This document shows, piece after piece, positions 1 through 7,890 of a stretch of DNA of 64,000 nt (the stretch's first letter is position 1; every line of letters starts with the position of its first letter). The position numbers and the translations under genes are program-made. The stretch comes from Acetobacterium malicum subsp. dehalogenans DSM 11527 (GTDB taxonomy: Bacteria > Bacillota > Clostridia > Eubacteriales > Eubacteriaceae), in assembly GCF_000472665.1 (NCBI RefSeq), contig NZ_AXAC01000013.1, positions 1 to 64,000 of the forward strand. The letters are read 5' to 3'. The notes beneath the pieces are model-generated. The model worked only from the letters and a program-made list of their open reading frames with translations. It ran no database searches and was not told where the DNA came from.

Positions 1-134
1 AAAAAGATAACCCAGTACCGACAATTGTTACATCATGTTGTACGCATCGGAGCGGACACGGCAAAGCCTGTCCGATTCCGCGGCGAACAACAGATTAACA
101 ATTGGTCGGTACGGTAGCTTAGCGACAACCTCAA
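1..134. repeat. Dispersed palindromic repeat, copy 1
   Basis: The first 134 bases match 22171..22304 with only three differences (near 118, 121 and 122). The element has long imperfect terminal inverted arms (GTACCGACAATTGTTA on the left, the complement with a one-base bulge on the right) and a nested inner hairpin around GGACA/TGTCC, so it can fold as one long cruciform or RNA hairpin. It carries no convincing ORF. It may extend left of the window. A hairpin with a T-run (135-157) follows immediately. MITE-like or REP-like are both possible; the class is not known to me. Confidence 0.85.
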
Positions 135-157
135 AGACGCCGATGCGCCTCTTTTTT
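135..157 (+). terminator. Hairpin plus T-run next to repeat copy 1
   Basis: AGACGC and GCGCCT arms (one mismatch) around a short loop are followed by six T on the plus strand. It would serve a gene lying left of the window. Its position right against the repeat mirrors the arrangement at 22304. Confidence 0.4.
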
Positions 158-169
158 ATGTTTATCAGA

Positions 170-1933
170 TCAGCTCAACAGGTAATTACTACCCTGTTTT
201 TTCTTGCACTTCTTTTTTATTTTTGCCGCTGTTTCTGCCAATTCAAAGATGGTTTTATTGTGATCACTGGCTACTCCAGCAATGGAAACCGAGAGAAAGG
301 GAAAATCCTCCTCCACATCCTTGCGGTCTTTGGAGGTAATATAGCCTTTGTCAATATCTTCTTTGTTATAGTATTTTACCACGGCACCATTAAAAGCATT
401 AATAATATTGATACACAATTGTTCGGTTTTCTTTTTGGGAACAATGGCAATAAAATCATCCCCCCCAATATGACCAATAAAATGTTCGGTTGGGATCCGA
501 GTTTTTAAGATCTCGGCAAACTCCTTTAACACCCGATCCCCATTTTCAAACCCATAAAGATCATTGTAGGCTTTAAAATTATCCAGATCGAAATAGAGAA
601 TTGTTTTTTTATCTTTGGATTTGAGCGCTTTTTCCAGCTGCTGTTCAATCATCAGATTACCAGGAAGTTCGGACAGCGGATTCAGATGCTTGGCATAGAC
701 AAACTCAATTTCAATCAGTTTTTCCATCAGGTCTTTAACCGTCACCGTTCCCTGGAACTGATTTTGCCGGGTCACAACAATGAAGTCATAGATCTTGTCA
801 AAATCCCGTTGCATCGCATTCTTGCCAACAACATCAATGGTTGCCAGACAATCCACATGCATAAAATCCGTCGCCATGATCGTGGCAACCGGTTTATTGG
901 CATAAAGAATATAGCCGTATTGTCCGCTGATTCTTTTATACAAGGCATTTCGGGTGATCACCCCAATTGGAATCTGATCTTCAACCACACAAAACCCCGA
1001 GAGGGTTTCATCCTCTTTAAACATTTCGTGAACCTGTGAAACAAGGATATCTGGTGAGATGGTTTTCTCCAATTTACAAATGGACTCAATGCGATCATCC
1101 AGCACCCGATTATCCAGCAGTTTTCTTTTATTGGCATTCTCTTCCATGACGATTTCAACCACATCCTTCGAGATTGAATTTAGAATTCCATTGGGTTTTT
1201 GAATAAAGTATCCCTGTCCATACTGAACCCCGATGTCAATCAGTGTCAGCAATTCTTCTTTGGTCTCGATCCCTTCGGCAATCAGCGAGGTTTCGGTATA
1301 TTCCGAAAACTCGTTCAGACATCTTACCAGGGATTGTTTGGTCATATCTTTATCAATGTCTCGGATTAATTTCATGTCCAGTTTGATGTAATTGGGATGA
1401 ATATCGGAGATTAAATTTAACCCCGAATAGCCGGCCCCAGCATCATCAATGGCAATCCGATAATCCTGTTCTTTATAATTGTCAATGGTTTTAATAAAGT
1501 CCGCCAGATGATTAATGGCCTCACTCTCAGTAATTTCAAAGATGATTCGTTTGGGATCAATGGCAAATTTCTCCAGATACTCCCGGGTAAAGCCTTTTCT
1601 GAATTGAACGTCCTGCATGATATTGGGATTGACATTTAAAAAAAGTTTAAATTCGCTTTCTATTTTAAAAGCTGCTTCAAAGGCCTTTGAACGGCAAAGA
1701 AATTCCAGCTCCCAGAGTTTATTGAATTTTTGGGCGCATTTAAACAGCATGTCCGGTGTATGGAGCTGCGACTCCTCCGGTCCCCGGCTAAGCGCTTCAT
1801 AACCATGGACACTTCCGTCCAGCAGTGAAACGATGGGCTGAAAAACGGTCTTGATTTTTTTTTGATAAAGTATTTCCAGGAGCTCTCCTCTCAACCGCTC
1901 TTCTTCATTGTTCTGATTGATATCCAAACACAT
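170..1933 (-). CDS. EAL-CBS-GGDEF c-di-GMP signalling protein
   Basis: The protein has an N-terminal EAL phosphodiesterase domain (E46-A47-L48, later IDDAGAGYSG), a pair of CBS domains in the middle (about 275-400) and a C-terminal GGDEF-like domain. The EAL part has the acidic and substrate-loop motifs expected of an active c-di-GMP phosphodiesterase. The GGDEF signature reads GGDDF (about residue 505), so cyclase activity is doubtful and the domain may be a GTP or c-di-GMP sensor. CBS pairs usually bind adenine nucleotides. No membrane segment is seen, so it is probably cytoplasmic. The Shine-Dalgarno sequence GGGGAGG lies one base before the ATG; the TTG at 1927, with a six-base spacing, may be the true start. 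Confidence 0.88.
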   Translation of the reverse strand: MCLDINQNNEEERLRGELLEILYQKKIKTVFQPIVSLLDGSVHGYEALSRGPEESQLHTPDMLFKCAQKFNKLWELEFLCRSKAFEAAFKIESEFKLFLNVNPNIMQDVQFRKGFTREYLEKFAIDPKRIIFEITESEAINHLADFIKTIDNYKEQDYRIAIDDAGAGYSGLNLISDIHPNYIKLDMKLIRDIDKDMTKQSLVRCLNEFSEYTETSLIAEGIETKEELLTLIDIGVQYGQGYFIQKPNGILNSISKDVVEIVMEENANKRKLLDNRVLDDRIESICKLEKTISPDILVSQVHEMFKEDETLSGFCVVEDQIPIGVITRNALYKRISGQYGYILYANKPVATIMATDFMHVDCLATIDVVGKNAMQRDFDKIYDFIVVTRQNQFQGTVTVKDLMEKLIEIEFVYAKHLNPLSELPGNLMIEQQLEKALKSKDKKTILYFDLDNFKAYNDLYGFENGDRVLKEFAEILKTRIPTEHFIGHIGGDDFIAIVPKKKTEQLCINIINAFNGAVVKYYNKEDIDKGYITSKDRKDVEEDFPFLSVSIAGVASDHNKTIFELAETAAKIKKKCKKKQGSNYLLS

Positions 1934-2085
1934 TCCTCCCCGTTGTTGATGTCACAAATTATAACCATGGGAGGCTGTTATTAATATTATCAACGTGTTA
2001 AATTTGCGTTAATTTTCAGCGGATGCGGGTAATTAGTATAGATAAATCCTTTTAGTAGCTTACCACATTTTAGGTCCCCCCAATG

Positions 2086-2114
2086 TTTACAGATAGAATT
2101 TCAGCTGTTATACT
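2086..2114 (+). promoter_or_regulatory. Sigma-A-type promoter of the alcohol dehydrogenase gene
   Basis: TTTACA, a 17-base spacer and TATACT lie about 40 bases upstream of the start codon at 2155, which has GAGAGG as ribosome binding site. Confidence 0.65.
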
Positions 2115-2154
2115 AAAGTAACAGATTTTCACACGAGAATGAGAGGTTATTGTT

Positions 2155-3330
2155 ATGTCTGAAACCCTATTGGAACTAAGGAAATTTGTAATCCCGGAAA
2201 TAATCATCGGTGTCGATGCCCGCTTATTAATTGGTCGTTATATATCTCATTTTAATGCCAAGAAACCGATGATTGTAACCGATAAAGATATTCAGGACTT
2301 TGAATGGTTCCATGAAACCATTAATCTGATCCGCCCCCATGTTGACAAGCTCTTCTTTTTTGATGAAACAACCCCCAATCCCAAGGATATCGAAGCAATG
2401 CTCGGGGCTGATCTTTTTTTATCACTGGGTTGCGACTTGATCATTGCCATTGGCGGCGGCAGTTCCATCGACTGTGCTAAGTGTATCAGCATCGTGGCTT
2501 CAAATGGTGGCAATATTCTGGATTACGAGGGGGTTGATGAAGTAAAAATGCCGGGCCCCCCGCTGATCTGTATTCCCACCACTGCCGGGTCTTCTGCCGA
2601 TGTTTCCCAATTTGCCATCATCAAAGACACCGCCGCCAATATTAAACGGGCGATTATCAGCAAAAAAGTGGTGCCCGATCTGGCCCTCATCGATCCGGTT
2701 CCACTGATGTCGATGGATCCCTATTTAACGGCCTGTACTGCCATGGATGCGCTGACCCATGCCATCGAAGCCTATGTATCCAATACCCATTCGGCCCTTA
2801 CCGACGTACATGCCCTGGAATCGATCCGTCTGATTAATCAAGCCATTGAACAGTCAATAACGCCGCAGCGAAGTATCGAAACGATGTTTCAACTGATGCT
2901 CGGTTCTCTCCAGGCCGGGTTGGCTTTTTCCAATGCCAGCCTCGGCGCCGTCCACGCTATGTCTCACTCGATGGGCGGTCTGCTGGATTTTCCCCATGGC
3001 GAATGCAACAGCATCCTGCTGGAACATATTATCCGCATTAATTTTGAAACGGTTCCCGACCGCTATCGCGATATTGCCAGACAGCTCGGTCTGGTGGTTG
3101 ATAACGTCAGTGATCATCTGTTGCTTGACATGATTATCGACCGGATCGTTTTGATGCGGGAGAACTTAAATATCCCATCCCGTATCAAGGTGGATAATCT
3201 CGAAGAAAGCACAATTGATTATTTAGTGGAAAATGCCCTAAATGATCCCTGTATGGTAACCAACCCCAGGGTTTTGACAAAAGAAGAGGTGAGGATTATT
3301 TATGGACGAGTATTGCAATCCCAAAAATAA
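2155..3330 (+). CDS. Iron-containing alcohol dehydrogenase
   Basis: A 391-residue member of the Fe-dependent (type III) alcohol dehydrogenase family, which interconverts alcohols and aldehydes with NAD(P)H. The dinucleotide loop GGGSSIDCAK is near residue 101. Metal ligands are visible as DALTHAIEAY (Asp and His), a second His in HAMSHSMGG and a third in FPHGECN. Length is typical for the family. Substrate cannot be read from sequence; butanol, 1,3-propanediol and ethanol enzymes all look like this. Its last 29 bases overlap the next gene, so the two are translationally coupled. Confidence 0.9.
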   Translation: MSETLLELRKFVIPEIIIGVDARLLIGRYISHFNAKKPMIVTDKDIQDFEWFHETINLIRPHVDKLFFFDETTPNPKDIEAMLGADLFLSLGCDLIIAIGGGSSIDCAKCISIVASNGGNILDYEGVDEVKMPGPPLICIPTTAGSSADVSQFAIIKDTAANIKRAIISKKVVPDLALIDPVPLMSMDPYLTACTAMDALTHAIEAYVSNTHSALTDVHALESIRLINQAIEQSITPQRSIETMFQLMLGSLQAGLAFSNASLGAVHAMSHSMGGLLDFPHGECNSILLEHIIRINFETVPDRYRDIARQLGLVVDNVSDHLLLDMIIDRIVLMRENLNIPSRIKVDNLEESTIDYLVENALNDPCMVTNPRVLTKEEVRIIYGRVLQSQK

Positions 3331-4798
3331 AAAAGAGATTACCCGGGAATCAATTATTGGTTTGGGTGAAAACTCCTTTAAAAAAAATTACTACTCCGAA
3401 CTGCAAACAAAACTGCTGGATCTGGAACGGATCAACAGCCGCACCAGGGCGTTAATCGCCACCATTCCCGATATTTTGCTGATCAGTAATGGAAAGGGGC
3501 AGATTGCGCCGCTGAACCCTTCGTTAAATGCTGACTCTTATGCGCTGCTGGAGATCATGCGAAATCAGATTCTGATGTCTGATTTAAAGCAGGTCATTGA
3601 ATTGGTTAAGCGCACCAGGGTTTTGTCCGACTATTATTTTTCGATGCCGTTTCAGGAAGCCCTTCATTATTTTGAAGTCCGGGTTCAAATTTCCAGCTTC
3701 GATGAGGTTCTGATCATGATCCGGGACATGACCGAACGGGTAATAATGGAAAAGAAACTACGTGATCTGGTTGAAAAAGATACCCTGACCCATATCAATA
3801 ACCGCCGTTTTTTCGAAGCCGAGTTAGCCCAGCTCAATAATTGGAGCATCGAAAATTTAACGATCCTGCTATTGGACATCGATGGCCTGAAATTTGTCAA
3901 TGACACCCTGGGACACCTAATGGGAGATCAGGTGATTGTCTCTGCCAGCCAGGTCATCAGTCGCTGTTTTCAATCAATGGGAATTGTTTCCCGAGTAGGT
4001 GGTGATGAGTTTGGCGTAATTGTCAGAAATCAGCGACCTGAAACCATCGAAGCCGCTCTGGATAAAATGAATGCCAATCTGAAGTGTTTTAATGAGTTAC
4101 CGGACGCAACCTTTAAGATTTCGCTTTCCTATGGCTATTCCTATCACGCTGCCGGTCTCGTCAATACTGATTTCCTCTTCCAGGAAGCCGACAATAACAT
4201 GTATCAGAACAAGTTGCTCAAAGAATCCAGCACCCGGAACAATCTGGTTAAAACCCTGATGAAAGCGCTGGAAGCCAAGGATTATGTCACCGAAGGCCAT
4301 ACCAGTCGGATGGACACCCTGGCCACTCTTATCGGCCAGGCGCTACGTTTGCCCCAAAATGTGATGGATCGGATTCAGTTGCTGACTAAATTTCATGATA
4401 TCGGTAAGGTCGGGATCCCCGACAGTATCTTGAAAAAACCTGGTGCTTTAACGCCTGATGAGTGGAAAGTAATGAAAACCCATTGTGCCATCGGCGAACG
4501 GATTGCCAATGAATCCTCGGAACTGAAGGAAATTTCCCACCTGATTTTAAAGCATCAGGAGAAATGGGACGGAACCGGCTATCCTTTAGGCCTTGTCGGC
4601 GAAAATATCCCGATTGAGTGTCGGGTCTTAGCGATTGTGGATTCCTATGATGCCATGACCAATGACCGTCCCTACCGGGCTGCACTGTCCCCGGAAACAG
4701 CCATCAATGAGATTATCTGCTGTGCCGGATCCCAATTCGACCCCGGCATGGTAAAAATTTTCTGCAAGGTTATTGAACAACACTTAAGGCCCCAGTAA
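3302..4798 (+). CDS. GGDEF and HD-GYP domain protein
   Basis: A 498-residue soluble protein with an N-terminal PAS-like sensor region (about 40-150), a GGDEF domain with an intact signature (GGDEF near residue 234) and a C-terminal HD-GYP phosphodiesterase domain (HDIGK near 364, HQEKWDGTGYP near 426). It can in principle both make and degrade c-di-GMP. The start codon lies inside the end of the alcohol dehydrogenase gene, preceded by GAGGTGAGG with good spacing. The overlap implies co-expression with the dehydrogenase, which is unusual for a signalling enzyme. No N-terminal membrane segment is evident. Confidence 0.88.
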   Translation: MDEYCNPKNKKEITRESIIGLGENSFKKNYYSELQTKLLDLERINSRTRALIATIPDILLISNGKGQIAPLNPSLNADSYALLEIMRNQILMSDLKQVIELVKRTRVLSDYYFSMPFQEALHYFEVRVQISSFDEVLIMIRDMTERVIMEKKLRDLVEKDTLTHINNRRFFEAELAQLNNWSIENLTILLLDIDGLKFVNDTLGHLMGDQVIVSASQVISRCFQSMGIVSRVGGDEFGVIVRNQRPETIEAALDKMNANLKCFNELPDATFKISLSYGYSYHAAGLVNTDFLFQEADNNMYQNKLLKESSTRNNLVKTLMKALEAKDYVTEGHTSRMDTLATLIGQALRLPQNVMDRIQLLTKFHDIGKVGIPDSILKKPGALTPDEWKVMKTHCAIGERIANESSELKEISHLILKHQEKWDGTGYPLGLVGENIPIECRVLAIVDSYDAMTNDRPYRAALSPETAINEIICCAGSQFDPGMVKIFCKVIEQHLRPQ

Positions 4799-4816
4799 TA
4801 CACCATTACTGAGGCC
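4788..4816. terminator. Hairpin between convergent genes
   Basis: Arms GGCC-C-CAGTAAT and ATTACTG-A-GGCC with a five-base loop overlap the stop codon at 4796-4798. There is no clear T-run, so termination efficiency is uncertain. It sits between two convergent signalling genes. Confidence 0.5.
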
Positions 4817-4832
4817 TCCACGTTTATGTTTT

Positions 4833-6722
4833 TCACCTTTCTCGGGTTATCTTGGTCGTATAGGTATTTTCTTCGGCGATCACCTTTTCCAACGCCTCCA
4901 CCACTTCAGGATCGTAATGGGTCCCCACATTTCGTTTCATTTCATCCAGGGCATCATCAATACTGATGGCTTGTCGATAATCTTTATCTGTTGTCATATC
5001 ATCAAATCGCTCACCGACTGCAATAATTCGGGACAGTTTGGGTGTTTCTTTGCCTTTGAGTCCCTGGGGATACCCGGTGCCATCCCAACGTTCGTGATGT
5101 CCCATCACAATATTGGCCAGATCAATGGTATGATCAAAAGCATTCAAAATCCGATAGCCCACCACCGGGTGCATTTTCATTTCTTTGTAGGTATCATCGA
5201 TCATATATTCATTTTTGCTGGCCACCTCTTTATCCAGAGCAACTTTTCCGATGTCATGGAGGTAGGCGGCTTTTGAAACCTTATTGATTTCGGCTTCAGA
5301 CAGCTTCATTTTTCGGGCAATTTTTTTGCAAATCTCGCTGGTTTTTCTGGCATGTTCGGCTTCTGCCGGGTATTCACCATATAACTTGTCGAGAATTATA
5401 TTAAAGGCGTCTTCTTTCTTTTTGCCCCGATTCAACGTTTTTTTCATATACATATTGTCTTCGGCACTGGCAATAATGACTTCAATATTTTCTTCCGGTT
5501 CATACTTGGTTGCCACGCCCAGAGACACATTTCCCTGGATCGACTTAATTTTTTCTTTGCTGAAATTGTCTTTGATTCGCTCCGATAGTTTTTGGGCATC
5601 TTTTTTTTCAGTTTGTGGCAGCAGAATCGCGAATTCATCTCCTCCCCAGCGGGCGATAATATCATCTGCCCGGCAGACTTTTCTGAATATCTCCGAAACC
5701 TTTTTGATCAATTCATCGCCGGCTTCATGGCCAAAAATATCGTTAGTCAGTTTCAACCCATCCACATCACCAATAATCACTGAAAGCGGCAGATTTCTTT
5801 CGGTATCCAGACGAACCAGTTCTTCTTCGAAAAAACGCCGATTATATAAGCCCGTTAAAGAATCATGGAAGCTGTTGTACTCAATGGCCGCCCGCTTTTC
5901 TTTCTTTTCTGTAACATCTCTGAAGATCACAATTGCCCCGTCAATATGGCCTTCGTCATCGCTAATGGGGGCAACACTTTCTTCCAGATGGTATTTTCGG
6001 CCATCTCTGGCAAGCAGTACTGCCTGACTGTCAAATTCATGCAGGGTGTTATCTTTAAACGCTTCTTCAATGGGATCTGGAACGACCCCGCTATCTTTTT
6101 CATGTTCCAAAACAAAGACCTGGGAATAATGTTTTCCCATCGCTTCTCTGGCCGTCCAGCCGGTCATTTCCTCAGCGGTACTGTTAAGCATCTCAATCTT
6201 ACCCATCGGGTCGACAATCATAACGCCATCGCTAATTGACATCAAGGTTTTTAAATACTTCTCGCGGTTCTTTTCCGACGCCGAGCGGACATAAGCCCCA
6301 ACGCCAAACTTTCCATTGAGCAAATCAACTGGGAATTTGGTGGTTTTGAAAATCTTACCCTTCCACAGCATTTCATCAGTTACAAAGGTTTTTGTCGCCA
6401 ACACCTTTTTATCTGTTTTCCGCTCCTTTATGGCCATCTTTTCGTCCAGAATCTCGAAATCATCCTGCCCGATAATTTCTTCTGAACTGATTCCATAAAA
6501 ATCTTCCATGGCCAAATTTACAAAGATATAGTTAAGCTGATCATCTTTTAGGGATACCGGGATCTCCTCAGACTCGATGAACGTCTGAACCAACTCATTA
6601 AACCGACGTATTTCCCGTTCTTTTTTTCTTTTGCGGCCTCTTTTGAGAATAAAGTACAGCCCCAAACCAAATAAAAAAAGAATAATCAGGATGATCGCAA
6701 TATTCAGTGCTGTTAATTTCAT
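4833..6722 (-). CDS. Membrane-anchored PAS-GGDEF-HD-GYP protein
   Basis: A 629-residue protein with one N-terminal membrane segment (about 5-28) followed by a basic stretch, two PAS domains (about 40-150 and 160-275), a GGDEF domain with the intact signature RWGGDEF, and an HD-GYP domain (HDIGKVALD, then HHERWDGTGYP). It is probably a sensor that makes or hydrolyses c-di-GMP at the inner face of the membrane. It is read convergently to the preceding gene and stands alone. A leader of about 180 bases with several possible stems precedes it. The domain order equals that of the protein at 49149..51602. Confidence 0.88.
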   Translation of the reverse strand: MKLTALNIAIILIILFLFGLGLYFILKRGRKRKKEREIRRFNELVQTFIESEEIPVSLKDDQLNYIFVNLAMEDFYGISSEEIIGQDDFEILDEKMAIKERKTDKKVLATKTFVTDEMLWKGKIFKTTKFPVDLLNGKFGVGAYVRSASEKNREKYLKTLMSISDGVMIVDPMGKIEMLNSTAEEMTGWTAREAMGKHYSQVFVLEHEKDSGVVPDPIEEAFKDNTLHEFDSQAVLLARDGRKYHLEESVAPISDDEGHIDGAIVIFRDVTEKKEKRAAIEYNSFHDSLTGLYNRRFFEEELVRLDTERNLPLSVIIGDVDGLKLTNDIFGHEAGDELIKKVSEIFRKVCRADDIIARWGGDEFAILLPQTEKKDAQKLSERIKDNFSKEKIKSIQGNVSLGVATKYEPEENIEVIIASAEDNMYMKKTLNRGKKKEDAFNIILDKLYGEYPAEAEHARKTSEICKKIARKMKLSEAEINKVSKAAYLHDIGKVALDKEVASKNEYMIDDTYKEMKMHPVVGYRILNAFDHTIDLANIVMGHHERWDGTGYPQGLKGKETPKLSRIIAVGERFDDMTTDKDYRQAISIDDALDEMKRNVGTHYDPEVVEALEKVIAEENTYTTKITRER

Positions 6723-7182
6723 ATTTTTCCTTCTTCAATCACTGGTCGACACTTAACCGGTGTGATCTCTTCCTGTACCTCAGATTTTATGCATAGGTCG
6801 GCGTACCCTGTCTTCCTGCCATCGCTGAAATTAGCCCTGTTCGATACTAACCGGTCTGCGGCTGATCTTTTACCCCATATCGTTTTTACGTTAGTAGTTT
6901 ATTATATCAGTTCCACATTATGATCTGTTTAAAGAAATCTATTTTTCTAAACAACTTTTCGATCCTTCTGTTTTTTCCACTTCTATTTTTGAATTTCAAT
7001 TAGTTCTAGTATGCCATTTTTAGGCATTGATCGTCAATAGATTTAATAAAAATCACGAAACGTGAAAAGTCAGTTCGTTCATCTATTCCTGAGCAATAAT
7101 CCCGGTCAATAAAAATACCAATCGAAAATTGTTTAACAACTCAATTGGCAGATTTTATTTTTATCTTTAATTTTCCTGACTG
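6723..7182 (-). other. Intergenic region with a GC-rich, possibly structured leader
   Basis: On the minus strand a TATAAT lies near 6901. After it comes a 180-base leader, more GC-rich than its surroundings, that contains a seven-base stem TACTAAC/GTTAGTA and the motif GGGTACGCCGACC. I compared it from memory with c-di-GMP-I, c-di-GMP-II and ydaO riboswitches and it does not fit them. The part from 6960 to 7107 is AT-rich and holds nothing I can name. Confidence 0.35.
7108..7143 (-). terminator. Weak hairpin after the kdp operon
   Basis: Arms CCAAT and ATTGG with inner pairs AAATTG/CAA-TT lie 40 bases beyond the kdpE stop and are followed on the minus strand by TTTTTA. It is an imperfect candidate for the operon terminator. 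Confidence 0.35.
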
Positions 7183-7890
7183 TCAATCTTCCAGCTCTTC
7201 CACCATCCGATAGCCGACCCCAACCTGGGTGACGATATACCGGGGTTCCGCCGGATTTTCTTCGATCTTTCGGCGAATGTTGGCCATGTTTACCCGTAAC
7301 GCCTGAATCTCATTGGTATAGGGGCCCCAAACCTCCCTGATAATATAATCGTGGGTCAGCACTTTCCCAATATTTTTTGACAGCAGCACGATAATTTTAT
7401 ATTCAATCGGCGTCAAATGAACGGACTTCTCACCCACCGTCACCACGCGCTTATCGTAATCAATGGCCAGCTCACCAATCTCCAGACGGGTGCTTTCCAT
7501 CGTGTTTTCGCCCCGGTTTTTAGGACTATGCCGGATGCCGGTGCGGATTCTTGCCAGTAACTCAGCGGTACCAAAGGGTTTGGTGATATAGTCATCGGCT
7601 CCCAGATCCAGGGCTTCGACCTTTTCCCGTTCATGTCCTCGGGCCGATACGACGACGACTGGTATCGTTGACCATTCCCGGATGGTTTTCAGCACATCCA
7701 TGCCGTCCATATCCGGCAAACCCAAATCCAGTAAAATCAGATCTGGCGAATAGGATGCTGTCATTGAAATCGCTTCTTTCCCAGTGACTGCCTTGATCAT
7801 TTTATAATCATTTGCTTTTAATATCGCCGCAATGAAGTTGGAAATTCCTGCTTCATCCTCCACAATCAATATGACTGACTTATTATCCAT
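7183..7890 (-). CDS. kdpE: KdpE response regulator
   Basis: OmpR-family response regulator of 235 residues: receiver domain with acidic pocket VEDEAG and phosphorylation site in LILLDLGLPDMDG, then a winged-helix DNA-binding domain. It activates the kdp operon when phosphorylated by KdpD, under potassium limitation or salt stress. An ORF open further upstream (to 8091) is only read-through into kdpD; the ATG at 7890 has GGAGGG seven bases upstream and starts the conserved sequence MDNKSVILIVEDE. It overlaps kdpD by eight bases and closes the operon. Confidence 0.93.
   Translation of the reverse strand: MDNKSVILIVEDEAGISNFIAAILKANDYKMIKAVTGKEAISMTASYSPDLILLDLGLPDMDGMDVLKTIREWSTIPVVVVSARGHEREKVEALDLGADDYITKPFGTAELLARIRTGIRHSPKNRGENTMESTRLEIGELAIDYDKRVVTVGEKSVHLTPIEYKIIVLLSKNIGKVLTHDYIIREVWGPYTNEIQALRVNMANIRRKIEENPAEPRYIVTQVGVGYRMVEELED

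Noticed and set aside
35-508. A 157-residue plus-strand ORF at the left edge
   Set aside because: It starts inside the palindromic repeat and runs antisense to the EAL-CBS-GGDEF gene; no ribosome binding site and no recognisable protein.
5284-6027. Open frame of 247 codons antisense to the PAS-GGDEF-HD-GYP gene
   Set aside because: Low-complexity serine- and leucine-rich translation typical of a shadow frame.
6723-6905. c-di-GMP riboswitch before the GGDEF/HD-GYP gene
   Set aside because: Neither the GEMM-I core nor the type II core is present.
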